A stretch of 64,000 nucleotides of DNA from Flectonema sp. DT1601 (Eukaryota > Euglenozoa > Diplonemea > Diplonemida > Diplonemidae), in NCBI GenBank assembly GCA_964019425.1, contig OZ025786.1, positions 868,001 through 932,000 on the forward strand. Reading direction: 5' to 3'. The notes below the pieces were generated by a model, which was not told the origin of the DNA, made no database searches, and saw only the letters and a program-made list of their open reading frames with translations. Of this stretch, positions 1-10,084 are shown one piece after another (within the stretch, counting starts at the first letter, position 1; each line of letters starts with the position of its first letter). Made by a program: the position numbers and the translations under genes.

Positions 1-13
1 TACTTTGACGGTG

Positions 14-402
14 CTTTCCCTAAAGAGATACTCCAAAGGAAAGCAACGAGTCAGTTGGTACATAAATCCGTTTTGAGAAGCTGAATGATATGTCGTTTGC
101 ATCCCAAAGAAAAACTCCACGGGTGTGATAAACGTCAGACCTAAACTAATCAAAAAGGGACAGATGCGTATCGTAGATGATCAAATATAAGTTGTAAGTT
201 CTGTTCCATCCCAAAGAGAAACTCCACGGGATAGGCAACGAACCTGTCTGGCAATAATCAGAATTAAGGAAGCAAAAAAAAAAAAAAAAAAACTAAAAAC
301 TAAATAAATAAATAATTATACAGAGCCGACGCAATCGCTCGCTGAATTGTTTTTTTTTTTTTTTTTTTGAACTTTTCATCCCAAAGAAGAACTCCACGGG
401 AA
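14..402. repeat. Four spaced copies of a short hairpin motif
   Basis: Four copies of a core reading roughly CCCAAAGARRAACTCCACGGG lie at 14-43, 101-123, 207-233 and 377-402. The loop is conserved while the flanking arms vary. Copy 1 pairs CTTTCC with GGAAAG, copy 3 pairs ATCCC with GGGAT, and copies 2 and 4 keep only CCC/GGG. The spacing is irregular (about 85, 105 and 170 bases), so this is not a simple tandem array. Conserved loops with changing arms suggest a structured RNA element or a cluster of small RNA genes, but I cannot assign a family. No coding ORF explains it. Confidence 0.6.
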
Positions 403-1015
403 TAAGCTCACAAGCAAGATTTATTTTTTCTATTCTAAATTCAACACAAGATACTTGCGAGTATTTATGAGAGGAAGAAAAGAAAAAAAGGGAAAAGTGA
501 GGGCGAATTTTTTTTTTTTTTGATTGTGCAGAAGAATCTCTGCTCCCGAATTCCAAGGAAATATTTTACCTGTTGTCAAATTATGTACATTTCAATCTAT
601 TTGAGAAATTGCCAAACGGAGAGTCTTTTTTTTTTTTAATATCGAAGGCTTTAAAAAATCAGAACATACCAGTATGTCAGCGAGAGGTTCGTTCGACATG
701 AACTGGGTCTGTCAAGCACAACTTCAACGAAAAAAAAGAATACACCCCCCAGGAACGCTACGACGTTCGTTATGTATATATCGTTGAAAAGACAAGAAAA
801 AAATCCAAGAAGAAAGGATGAGTGCGATTTATATTTTAGTTAGTAGCTTATAAATCGACTCATAAAAACACCGTCGGCGATATTCCATACCGAAGAACTC
901 GGTATAGAATATGCATTTAAGTAGGAAATAATATAATAAATGATTGTAGAGAATCACACAGACAGACTGATGATGATGAATAAGATAACGTTCATCATCT
1001 TCTGTTGGTGTTGTT
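403..1015. other. Intergenic, AT-rich, no gene seen
   Basis: AT-rich sequence with poly(A) and poly(T) runs. The short ORFs here are lysine or phenylalanine runs produced by the homopolymers. I see no coding or RNA gene. Confidence 0.5.
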
Positions 1016-1315
1016 CTATTCTGATGAGCAGTCAGACGTAGACGATGAATCATCCAATTCAAATCTAACTCTTTGGGTAATCGTAATCACTTCTTCTCCT
1101 CTTGTTCTTACAACTACTCTCTCAGTTGGAATAACTGGGTTTAATCCCTTTAAAGGGACTGCTCTCTTCTTTATCTTCTTGGTTCTTGGCTTCATCGATT
1201 TTGGATTCCTCGAAGACAAATATCTGTTCATAAGTTCATCGACTTCTGTTTCCATATTACCTTTGCCCTTACTCTGGGACAAGAAACACTGGTGGCTTGA
1301 TGATGTAGCACCCAT
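1016..1315 (-). CDS. Small hypothetical protein, possible N-myristoylation
   Basis: This is a 99-residue ORF starting MGATSSSHQC. I chose the ATG at 1315 because the longer frame begins with a TTG codon and because an A-rich leader, typical of this window, directly precedes 1315. Glycine 2 with serine at position 6 fits the general N-myristoylation pattern MGxxxS, so membrane anchoring is possible. The middle is basic (PRTKKIKKR) and the C-terminus is acidic and Ser-rich (DDSSSTSDCSSE). I recognise no family. The ORF could be spurious, since the plus strand also carries an open frame over the same stretch. Confidence 0.4.
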   Translation of the reverse strand: MGATSSSHQCFLSQSKGKGNMETEVDELMNRYLSSRNPKSMKPRTKKIKKRAVPLKGLNPVIPTERVVVRTRGEEVITITQRVRFELDDSSSTSDCSSE

Positions 1316-2616
1316 TTGTTTTTGTTTTTTTTTATGTGTGTTTTTGAAAAACTTATAAAAATAGAGGGGGTGAAACTTTGACAATGTGAAAACAGTAACA
1401 ACTTTAGATATTAAAGAAAAAACAAAATTAATATCAAGTACTTGACTGAAAAATATTTGTAGTTGTTAATCAAAGAAAATTACCTTTAGAAAAAAGAGAA
1501 GATAAAAAAGAAAAAATATAAAGAGATAATAACTACATTTTTTTGTCTTATTGACCAGAAAACGTTGTCGAATTTGAAAAACTTATAAAAATAGAGGGGG
1601 TAACTTGATACTAATATTAAATGGAAAGCAACTTGAAACTGGCAAAAACGGGAGGGGGGGAAAAAAAAGGATATTATTATACCAAACTATTAACGAACCA
1701 TGTCGACTATATTGATCAGCTCTGTATAGATATTGAGGTACTATTAATTTTAGAACAAAAAAAGTGAGAATATGAAAAGTAGAGATTAGTAAAAGAAAAG
1801 TATTCATTTCCACAGTTTCCTAACATCAAAAGGGTAATAGAATATGTAGTTTCAGGAGCCTTAATCTTATACTACTTGTCCCTTTTTAGGCCTTCATCAG
1901 TAAGTTCTAAGGGACTTCATTCTATGTTGAAGTTGCTATTGTTCTGAGATAAAAATCCATCAGGGTTCATATTGATAAGTTCCTGTACAGATTTTGAGTT
2001 ATTTAAGACTATCTAAAAATATACACTCATACAATATAAGCGTTACTTACCACTTGTCTCGGTCAAGCAGAGTCGTCAAAAGAAAGAAAATTGACTTTTA
2101 ACCCACTGGAAGAAAATAATTAACTAAAAGGGAATAGTTTTTTTTTTTTTTTTTTCAAAAAAAAAAAAAAAAAATGCAAACGAAACAAAAAGAAATATCT
2201 ATTTTTTTTTTTACTTAAGGAAGGGCATAATAGAAAGAAGAAACAGACAAATAAAAATACAAAAAAAAAAAAAAAGAAAAACAGGAACCCAATTAAATTA
2301 GTTCTCTTTTTTTTTTTTTTTTTTTTTTACAGCGGACATGACAGAGATTGAAATCCGCCGACATCACTGGAATAAAACATAACTTAAAAGATCTATTTTG
2401 GGGCAACAAGCGAAGGATGCTCGCACGCCCTCTGTAAAATTCTCATATCAGATAACTACTAGAACTGTGTTCCCACTTGGGTGGTCTTAATTAACATCAT
2501 CCAAAATCCGACCGACGTGGTTGCTGCACACTCGCCGACAAATTAGAGTCAACTCGATTAGTCTGTAATTAGTTATTGTGCTGAGTCGTGGATTAGTTTA
2601 ATGTTTTATTTTTTTT
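1316..2616. other. Intergenic with dispersed repeats
   Basis: No gene seen. A unit containing AACTTATAAAAATAGAGGGG occurs at about 1347-1415 and again near 1575-1610, with a relative near 55388-55440. A second unit (TGTAGTTTCAGGAGCCTTAA and following bases, about 1836-1935) has a relative at 28870-28945. The stretch 2140-2330 is mostly A and T homopolymers. 2330-2600 has more balanced composition but shows no ORF or RNA I recognise. Confidence 0.5.
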
Positions 2617-3717
2617 TTAATGGAAACCATTCAGATAAAGCAGCCTTATATATTTTTGTTGATCGCAGCCAGTTTTACTGGCTGCACGGGAAAAATAGAT
2701 AACATGACAATAATAAATAAAACGGCTCTTAATCTGAATAGTTTCTTCTCCGACTTTGTCGGTGCAACAAAAAAAAAAAAAAGCAAAGCATACATTCGCA
2801 TAAATAGCAGATGGGGCTGAGGAAGCGGTTGGTCTAAATGACGTATTCGGAACGGCGCCAAGCTGATGCATTGGATTTGCGTCACTTATAAGAGGTGGTT
2901 CATCACGAAGAGAGTCTTTAATCTCACTTAACATTTCCTGAGCAACTATCTCGATTTTACTTTGGTCTCTATAATTATTTTTACGCAATGCGACGATTGA
3001 ATACAAAGACAACCAGGCACGTCTTACTCTTGGAAAAGGATGGTAGTAGTAACCAGCCGTTCGCTGAATATATAAATAGAATGTTAAGGCGTGGACAAGC
3101 AACACAACTCCCCAGGCAAAAAACATCGCAACGAACGGCTGTGCAGCCCACAAATGACGGTCATTACTCCCAGGAGAACAACCTTTTATGTAATTTGATA
3201 TGATGTCGCATCCAGCTTGTGGTTGTTCAAGAGAGACGATTGCCCAAATAATTAAAACAATTTCCAACAACATGAGAAAGCCTTTTGGTATAACAACAAG
3301 TCCCCATGCTAATTCGTGTATGTTTCGATCGAAAAGAACTTTGTTACCAAGAGATGCGAAAACAGCTCCACCATTCACCCACATAGACCTTCTGACTAGT
3401 GCAGCCGTATAAGCCATTAACGCTGAGCGAGTCTCACTGTCTAAATTTATCAAAACATCGTAACTTGATATCCGTAGTGTTGCGGAATGTGAGCAGGTAC
3501 CTAACTCCGTTGATAGTTGTGAATCTAATTTAAAGTCTCCAGGTATCCAGAAAGCCCCATCAAGTGACCTCATCGCAGCATCATGAACCCTCGTCACAGT
3601 AACAGCGAAACATAAAAAAACTCCAGTGAAGACGATGAGATTCGTTCGTTTTAAAATTTGTTTTTCAATACGAGGTCTGTGATTGACGCTAAAAACTTGT
3701 TCTGGTGTCGTGAACAT
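2617..3717 (-). CDS. Multi-pass membrane protein of unknown family
   Basis: The frame from the ATG at 3717 encodes a protein with a hydrophobic segment near residues 28-45, then a soluble, probably luminal stretch. Two further membrane segments follow at about residues 140-166 and 195-220, and then a basic stretch and a polar tail. I recognise no family. The last part of the 366-codon frame is doubtful: after ...SAPSAIYAN the sequence reads GTATGC, a plausible splice donor at 2793, and the frame then runs through poly-T and the MITE-like repeat at 2623-2745. The true C-terminus is therefore probably near 2794 or continues in an exon I cannot place. A possible acceptor (TTCTAACAG) lies just before the start codon, so a 5' leader intron is also possible. 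Confidence 0.6.
   Translation of the reverse strand: MFTTPEQVFSVNHRPRIEKQILKRTNLIVFTGVFLCFAVTVTRVHDAAMRSLDGAFWIPGDFKLDSQLSTELGTCSHSATLRISSYDVLINLDSETRSALMAYTAALVRRSMWVNGGAVFASLGNKVLFDRNIHELAWGLVVIPKGFLMLLEIVLIIWAIVSLEQPQAGCDIISNYIKGCSPGSNDRHLWAAQPFVAMFFAWGVVLLVHALTFYLYIQRTAGYYYHPFPRVRRAWLSLYSIVALRKNNYRDQSKIEIVAQEMLSEIKDSLRDEPPLISDANPMHQLGAVPNTSFRPTASSAPSAIYANVCFAFFFFCCTDKVGEETIQIKSRFIYYCHVIYFSRAASKTGCDQQKYIRLLYLNGFH
2623..2745. repeat. MITE-like repeat, copy 1
   Basis: A 14-base arm GAAACCATTCAGAT (2623-2636) is matched by its inverse at 2732-2745 with one mismatch. Inside is a perfect 9-bp stem with a TTT loop (2665-2685). A second copy lies at 10753-10860. Similarity between the copies runs past the right arm through a CCGAC...GTCGG stretch to an A-rich end. 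Size and inverted ends suggest a MITE. The A-rich tail leaves a retroposed structured RNA possible. Confidence 0.55.
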
Positions 3718-3854
3718 TATCTCCTGTTAGAAGCAATAAAAATAATAACACATAGTCAAATTCACTTTCTATAACGTCATGTATGAAGACTTCTTGGTGA
3801 TGTACAAATAGCCAAGGGGGGAAAGGGTGAGTGGAGGAGAGAGAAAAAAAAAGA

Positions 3855-3890
<36 letters not shown>

Positions 3891-4273
3891 GTTTTTTTTT
3901 TTTTTTTGAAAAAACTTTTATAAAAAAAAAAGCAAAACAGTATAAAAATAACGCTAAAAAAATAAAATAAAAATAAATAAATATTGGGTGATTGTGAACA
4001 GTGGTTCCATACAACACACACACATTAAAGAGAGCTTAACTGATGTGTACATGGCAACCACTGAGAGGGTGTATTTTTTTGTTTCTTGCAGTAATCCTGG
4101 AAAAGCTTACATCGGCATTAAGAATAACAACTACGGATGTCACACTCTCAGAGAGGCTCACAAGGTACCAGTCATTAAGTACCACAATCGTGAGAACTTC
4201 TCACAAACGAGAAGAGACGTAAATAGCGTCATCGTAGCCCTTTAAAAAAGTGTAAATTATTTATTATTTTTTT

Positions 4274-4304
<31 letters not shown>

Positions 4305-5071
4305 GCTTTTAACATTGTATAAAAAATAATCCGACGAGTGCCACAAGTGTAGATGGGCAAACTTTTTGGAGGGGAAATTTGTTGTTCACTTCAGAACACT
4401 GTGTAATTTTTTATTTTTTTTTAATTTCGTTCTTTTTTTTCAATTCCGAAAAAACCGAAACCCAGGAAAAAAAAAACCCAGACTGCGTAGACTATCTAAC
4501 AACAAGTACGAGAGGGGGAAATATTTCATTTCTTTTTTTAAAAAAGAAAAAAAAAAAGAAAAAACATGTACCTGACCCACCGAATCAATTTAGATTGGAA
4601 AACGTAATTTCAGGTTCAATTTTTTGCTGCCCGAGTACTCTCTTATTCTGATTTATTTATCTTTCTTTCTTTCTTTTTTTTTTTTCGTTCCAGGATTTCT
4701 TGTTAAAGAAATCCACACAACAATAAGTCACGCTCCTACAGGGTGAAAAATACGCGGCGTTTATCTTCCTAGCATTATGAACAAAATGAGGCAGGGGCCA
4801 GGGGCCACCTCTGGGCAATGCTATCCGACAAGCGTACTGCGTGAGGCACCAACCAAATGCCAGCAAAGAGTGGGATTCTGATTCGACGAGAAACTGGGGG
4901 AGCGGGCAATAGTAACGTCATGGTTCTGGTATCTCTATTCTCATCATCAGTTCGGTGTTGAAATAATTCCTTGGTGAGGATGGGAAGAAGAAAAAAAAGA
5001 AATTAAAAACACATGCCAAATCTCTATAGCAAGTAACTTCCTTGAGAGGACACGTGTAGCGGCTAAGAAAC
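3718..5071. other. Intergenic, no supported gene
   Basis: Long homopolymer runs (3860-3910, 4262-4304, 4430-4560) alternate with normal-complexity blocks (3990-4250 and 4700-4960). A plus-strand frame at 3988-4245 (85 codons) has no features I recognise. A 13-base inverted repeat, TGAGAACTTCTCA, lies inside it near 4190. No gene is supported. Confidence 0.45.
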
Positions 5072-5451
5072 TTTGACATCACTCGCTCTCGTGAAGTATT
5101 TGACAAGGCGGTCCTCTCAATTAAAATAGTTCTTCCACTCTGGCTCGAATATTGAATAGAAAAGAAACTCAAAGAAGTCGACAGAGCCCGCTGCCTCTTT
5201 GAACACTCATCTCAGTACATTGACCCACGTAAATCAGCAGCAGTATAGCAGACGAATTCTCTGAAACTTGGACAACATTTGAACAAGATCATGGAAACAT
5301 TACAACTATTGCTAAGATGTCAGGTGTTCGTCGTACTGTAAACAAATGATATGCGAACCCAGTCCTTGAGAAGGCTGCCAGAGTTGCACGCGAAGCCCGT
5401 GCAGCCAGAGCGGAAGAGGAAAAGAAAAAGAAACCTTCTTCCAGATGTTAG
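5072..5451 (+). pseudogene. Decayed 3' end of SYF1/XAB2 splicing-factor gene
   Basis: The plus strand encodes, in pieces, the C-terminal HAT-repeat part of pre-mRNA-splicing factor SYF1 (XAB2): FDITRSREVFDKAV, then DRARCLFEHSSQYIDPRK, then ETWTTFEQDHGN...KMSGVRRTV, then a Lys/Glu/Ala-rich tail. This order matches the family pattern of RARxIYxHxSQxxDPR, FWxTWxxFExxHGN and MxRIxRSV. Reading it needs at least one frame change and crosses stop codons (TGA after LEY, TAG after KSAAV, TGA after VNK), so it is broken. It is the only host coding remnant on the plus strand, which suggests a displaced or retroposed fragment of a gene elsewhere. Confidence 0.7.
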
Positions 5452-5980
5452 CGAAAAAATGAAGCGGAATAATCTTTGCAATAGAAAAAAAATAGGAAAA
5501 AAAAAGTAAATAAATAATGCGGAAAGTGTGCCACCAATTGTCTTCACTATTTTGGGGTAAGAAAAAAATCAGTCAGAATATCAGGTGATCGCCGCATATT
5601 GTGGAAAAGAAAGAGATTTTTTTTTTTTTATATATTTTGCTAGAACGGAGCGAATGTACAAGAAAGATAAAATACAAGGCTTCCTCCTTCCTTTCTCAGT
5701 TAGGTAGCAAGTCCATAACTGATGACTGCTGGGGGGTCTGGGTAATCCGCACCAGTGGAGACCTACTCAGAAGATAAAACACAATGCTTTCTTTAAACAA
5801 AAACAAGTTTCAAAGGGGTAATTTGATACTGCATTTTCAAGCTCAAAGGGGGAAAAAGAAAGAAAAAAGCGAAAAAATACAATCATCTGCGAGAAATAAA
5901 AAATATCTTCGTCAACTTATTAAATATGGTGATGAAACACATGAAAAAAAGAGTAAAATCAACAACAATGATCACCCCAT

Positions 5981-6013
<33 letters not shown>

Positions 6014-7255
6014 AAACAAATAAATAAATAACGAATTCCAAATAACACTTTCTTTTTTTTCTGTTTTTTTTTGTTTGTTTTCATTCATTCCATTGCACAC
6101 TAGACTCGCTTGTCTCTTGTCAATGATATAAACCAAAACGAACGAATTTCAAAGAAGTTTTTTTTTTTTTTTTTTTTTTTTTGGTTCAAGCCTCCCGTTC
6201 TTTACCCAATAATCAATATTCTTCTAAAGACAATGTCATACAAAAAGAAATACAACGTCTGCCCTCCCGAAGGGGGGTTTCAATGTTTGAATTTGCAAAC
6301 ACAATTGCATTGTATTTTTCATATTAACAGGACACAGTGACTACGGTAGGGTGATGGTATCCTCCTTTCGAAGGGAGGGTGTGAAAACTTTTTTTCTTGT
6401 TAATCAAAGAAGAATTGTCGAATCTGGTAATTTAAGAAAAACACACACACACAAGGTATGACTTCACAAAGACATACAAAAAAAAAAACCGATAAATCCG
6501 AACACAAAACCTCTACCCCTCCCGAAGGGGGATAATTGTTTTAATTTTTGCAAAGCAATGCTGCTGTATACCTCGTTTATAATTTTATTTTCTCATCATA
6601 ATTAGTGTGGTATAGAAAAATGTCAGTCAACAAAGAAAGGGGCTCAGAGAAGCGGGGAAGAAGGGGAAAAAAAAAAAAAAAAGTATGGGAAATATTGTTG
6701 TAGCACTATGAGGCAAGCCAACTAATAATCAAAATAAATAAATAAAAAAAAAAATCAATTCAATTCAAACATACTTCGGGGCAAAAAAAAAATAATAATT
6801 TTTTTTTTTTTTTTTGTTTCCCTTTTTTTTTTTCCTCCTCACTAATATTGACATAGCAGCAAAGTTGGTAAAAAAAAAAAAAAAAAAAAAAAAAAGAATC
6901 CATATCCCAAAAAGTTATGTTCGCGTTCATGTTTTTTTTTTTTTTTTTTTGTACAGCAACCCAATAAATATTAGGAATAGCAGAAGGGGAAGAATAAAGA
7001 GAGGAAAAAAAAAAAACGTGTAGAGAAAAAAGAAAAAAGATCAACAACAAAAAAAAAAAAAAAAAAAAAAAAAAATTCAGACTCACGTTTCTGTAACGCC
7101 TTAGGAAGAGAAAAGAAAAAAAAGCGAAACAAATCAAACAACAATGGAAAGAGGAGCATTAATCCATCCTTCGATATCAACGTCAACACCATCTCTGAAT
7201 GGGAAGGTGAGGATGCATCACGTAGCTAACATTAAATGCGAGAAAAATATTCACA
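5452..7255. other. Intergenic, homopolymer-rich
   Basis: Dominated by A and T runs, notably 5983-6011, 6157-6181, 6872-6894 and 7051-7074. Apart from the GC hairpins listed separately I see no gene. Lysine- and phenylalanine-run ORFs here are artefacts of the homopolymers. Confidence 0.5.
6262..6531. repeat. Three GC-rich hairpins with GAA/CGAA loops
   Basis: CCCTCCCGAAGGGGGG (6262-6277), CCTCCTTTCGAAGGGAGG (6361-6378) and CCCCTCCCGAAGGGGG (6516-6531) are three near-palindromic GC hairpins in an otherwise AT-rich stretch. The first and third sit in similar surroundings: a shared CATACAAAAA start and A/T-rich flanks downstream. They could be structured ends of small transcripts or the cores of a degenerate repeat. 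The function is unknown. Confidence 0.5.
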
Positions 7256-10084
7256 TCATCGAGCGGAGAGTATATGAAAATTTGCTGGTGAGTGTGGCGG
7301 GGACATCACTGTGTGTTTTTTTTTTTTTTTTTAATTTCATCAAAAAAACAGTTTACGCATACGTTCTTTAAAAAAGACTAAAAAAAACACATACTTGGGG
7401 AGTCAAGTGGCGGTGGTCCTCCGCTTGGAGATACGGGACACACGTTATAACCTTGTGCACTCATATTAGGATAGCCATAACAACGACTGTGTGTAGTTGT
7501 GTGTGTTATTGAATTTCCTAAATTTAAAAAAAAAATAAAAAAAACATACCCATCAACCTGCACATTTGGTGGAAAAGGCAACTGCTGTCCTCGAGTGACA
7601 CTTGGGCTAGCCTGCTGCATTAAGTGAGGATTATTCATTTGAAGGTGGCTGTAATGACTGTACGGCACAGGTGGTGGTGGTGGATATGAAGGCATCTGTT
7701 GAGGCATCGGAGGAATATTATTAGAATTTGAGTTAACGAGATTGATATTAGCCGGCAGGGGAACCTGGTGTTGGGTTTTCATTAGACTTTCAATTCGTTT
7801 TTGTTTATCTTCTAATTCCTTACGCTGAGCTTCAATCTGATCGTGAAGTTCTGCTATTGCTTGAGGGATTCCGTTATTCGAACCTAACACACCAATAGCT
7901 GGTGCACTATGACCAATATTTTGAATACTAGTTGACTGCGGACTAACGCTATCAACAGCAGCCTGATTAGTTCCAACATTACTAGAGGCTTTCATGATTC
8001 CCTTTAGTGGTTTTGGATTTGTTGTTGGTGCGACTGGTGGTTTTCCTAAGCAGGGAGATGATACTTTAACTGGTGAAGTCATTGCTTGGATGTCTTCATC
8101 ATCTGAATCAGAATACTCAACGTCAACTTGAGTGTGTTTGACTTCGGGGTCAAGAGGTAATCCACTTTTAGGAACTTTTTGAAATTGAACTCGTTTCGTG
8201 TCACCACTTTCAAGTGATTTCAACTGTAGTTCTAACTCAGGAAGTGATCTAACCTTTGCTAGCTCTGCTTGTGATAAGACTTTCCCCTGACGTTGTCTTT
8301 CTAAATGGTAGTTCACAAATCTAATCTTCTTTCTCAAAGATCTCATCGTCTTGAATCTCTTTTCTGATTCTGAACTAAAAGTCATCGGCTGTTGTTTTTT
8401 ATTTAAAAATTCCAACTCATCGACAGCCAATTGACATTTTTGATACTCAACCTCAGCCTCTTGTTGTTTCTCAAGTATCTGTAACTCATTCTGCATGAAT
8501 GGTAAACTACGAACTCGTTGTTTCTCTGCGTTATTCAAATCTCGTCCTTTACATTGTCTTTGTAAGAAGAAGTTTATGTATCTAATTTTCTTTTTCAATC
8601 CCCTGATTTGTTTAGCTCTCTCTTGAATGATACGGAGATCACCCCTGACGGATTCGCTGTTGTGATTTTGTTTGATTTTTGTTGTTACTTTTTTTTCTGT
8701 TTTCTGTTTTCCGAAAAATATAAAAGTCTTGCAGACCTACTGACCACGATATTCGCACTAATTGGTCGAGGCGAACTGTGGGAGAAAAGCCTGCAGCAGG
8801 ATGGGAGCACATGGACGGGATGTGATGTGGTGAGTGGAAAAAAAAAAAAAAAAAAATTGATCTAGAAGACAATTCTGACTCAGCTGTTGCATCCTGTACA
8901 CAGCAGTGCCTTATCAAGTCTTCTTGAAAAATGATACCAAAAAGAAATGAAACCACATACTCATACTGCATCAATGATTCATCATCATCTATAGAAGTAC
9001 TACCCGAGATAGAACTATCATTTCTTGACATTATTGAAGAACTTTTTGATAAAGTTTGATCACTATGTTGAGAATGCATTGGCAACGGTTTTGAAATATT
9101 AACAGGAGTTATCTTTGCTTCGTAATTCATTGCCATACCCGACTGAGGTAATACAGATTTAATCGAAACAGGGATAGGTGAGTATTGAGACTCTGACAAA
9201 AGAGCATCATTCTGAACCTGCCTCCAGTTATGTTCAGTTGGTGAAGCTGGATACAAATCCTCAGTAGGATCAACGTAGGGACCATGAAGTTCTTTGTGGG
9301 TTTGATAGACGAATGTTGAATACTTTGCTTCTGGGTCATCTGCAAAAAAGATTTTGTGAAGCCGTTCACCTAGATGGGTGTTTCCGTTGGTGTCATCAAT
9401 CCATATCTGTAAACTATCACCTTCTTCACGTGTAGATAAAACAACACCACAAACATCACTTGTACAGAACTCTTGAATCTTATCAGCTATAAGAACTAAC
9501 GCCATGTCTGTCCATAGTCCTTTTCTCAAATGAGTTGGAACATTTCTGACTACCCACTTACCACCATTAATATTCTTTGGATCATCCCACAATGGTTTGA
9601 CCCCTTTTCTAAATATTCTCAGATTGCAATGATGTTTTAAGCTTTCTACTCGTAGGGTTTGCCAGTATGACCAAAATCCGTTAACAGACTGAAATGATCC
9701 AAGCTCAACAATACAGTCTTCGTAGAGAGTGCTGCCTTTTGATTCACTTTTTGTTATTTTATCGAACCATATTGTCCATTCATGTGTTAGTAGGACATTC
9801 GGTCCACTAGCTTTGTTGTTCTTTGGAGATAAAGCACTCGCTCGTAGCTGATTAAGAACATCTTGGTTTTCATGAGAGTCCACATTTGGTGTTGAAAAAC
9901 TTCTTCCAAAGACTAATTCTGAGCTTTCTTCACCAGCAGCTGATCCTGTTAGTGTCGAAGACGACACTCTTGGTGTTAAGTCCATATCAAATGATTCATT
10001 CAAGTCTCCGCTACTTTGTTGAGTCAAACTTGCTGGACTGGAATCACATCTCTTGAGGTCCATCATTTTTTCTTTGTTAGTCAT
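7256..10084 (-). CDS. eIF4E-family (4EHP-like) protein with PYM-like C-terminal repeats
   Basis: Proposed exons are 10084-8961, 8656-7550, 7486-7395 and 7308-7256. Donors are GTATGTG, GTATGTT and GTATGTG, the acceptors are CAG, and phases agree at all three joins, giving about 791 residues. Residues about 97-250 form a cap-binding eIF4E fold: HEWTIWFDK, VNGFWSYWQTL, a CNLRIFRKGVKPLWDDP motif with GGKWVVR, and a C-terminal SLQIWIDDTNG. The wording is closest to class II (4EHP/eIF4E2), which in animals represses or redirects translation. After a Ser-rich linker, two copies of LRKKIRFVNYHLERQRQG...L follow, a motif like that of PYM and related ribosome or exon-junction factors. The tail is Pro/Met-rich. 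An extra exon inside intron 1 (near 8865-8930) is possible. Confidence 0.75.

Noticed and set aside
14-402. CRISPR-like array at the window start
   Set aside because: Spacing is irregular, units are diverged, and the genome is eukaryotic.
3988-4245. Plus-strand 85-codon ORF
   Set aside because: No recognisable domain, preceded by low-complexity sequence, and opposite to the direction of all supported genes. It remains unassigned.
6760-7192. ORFs made of Phe or Lys runs
   Set aside because: These are translations of poly(T)/poly(A). The same applies to similar frames at 293-556, 3689-4021, 39218-39866 and 57102-57338.
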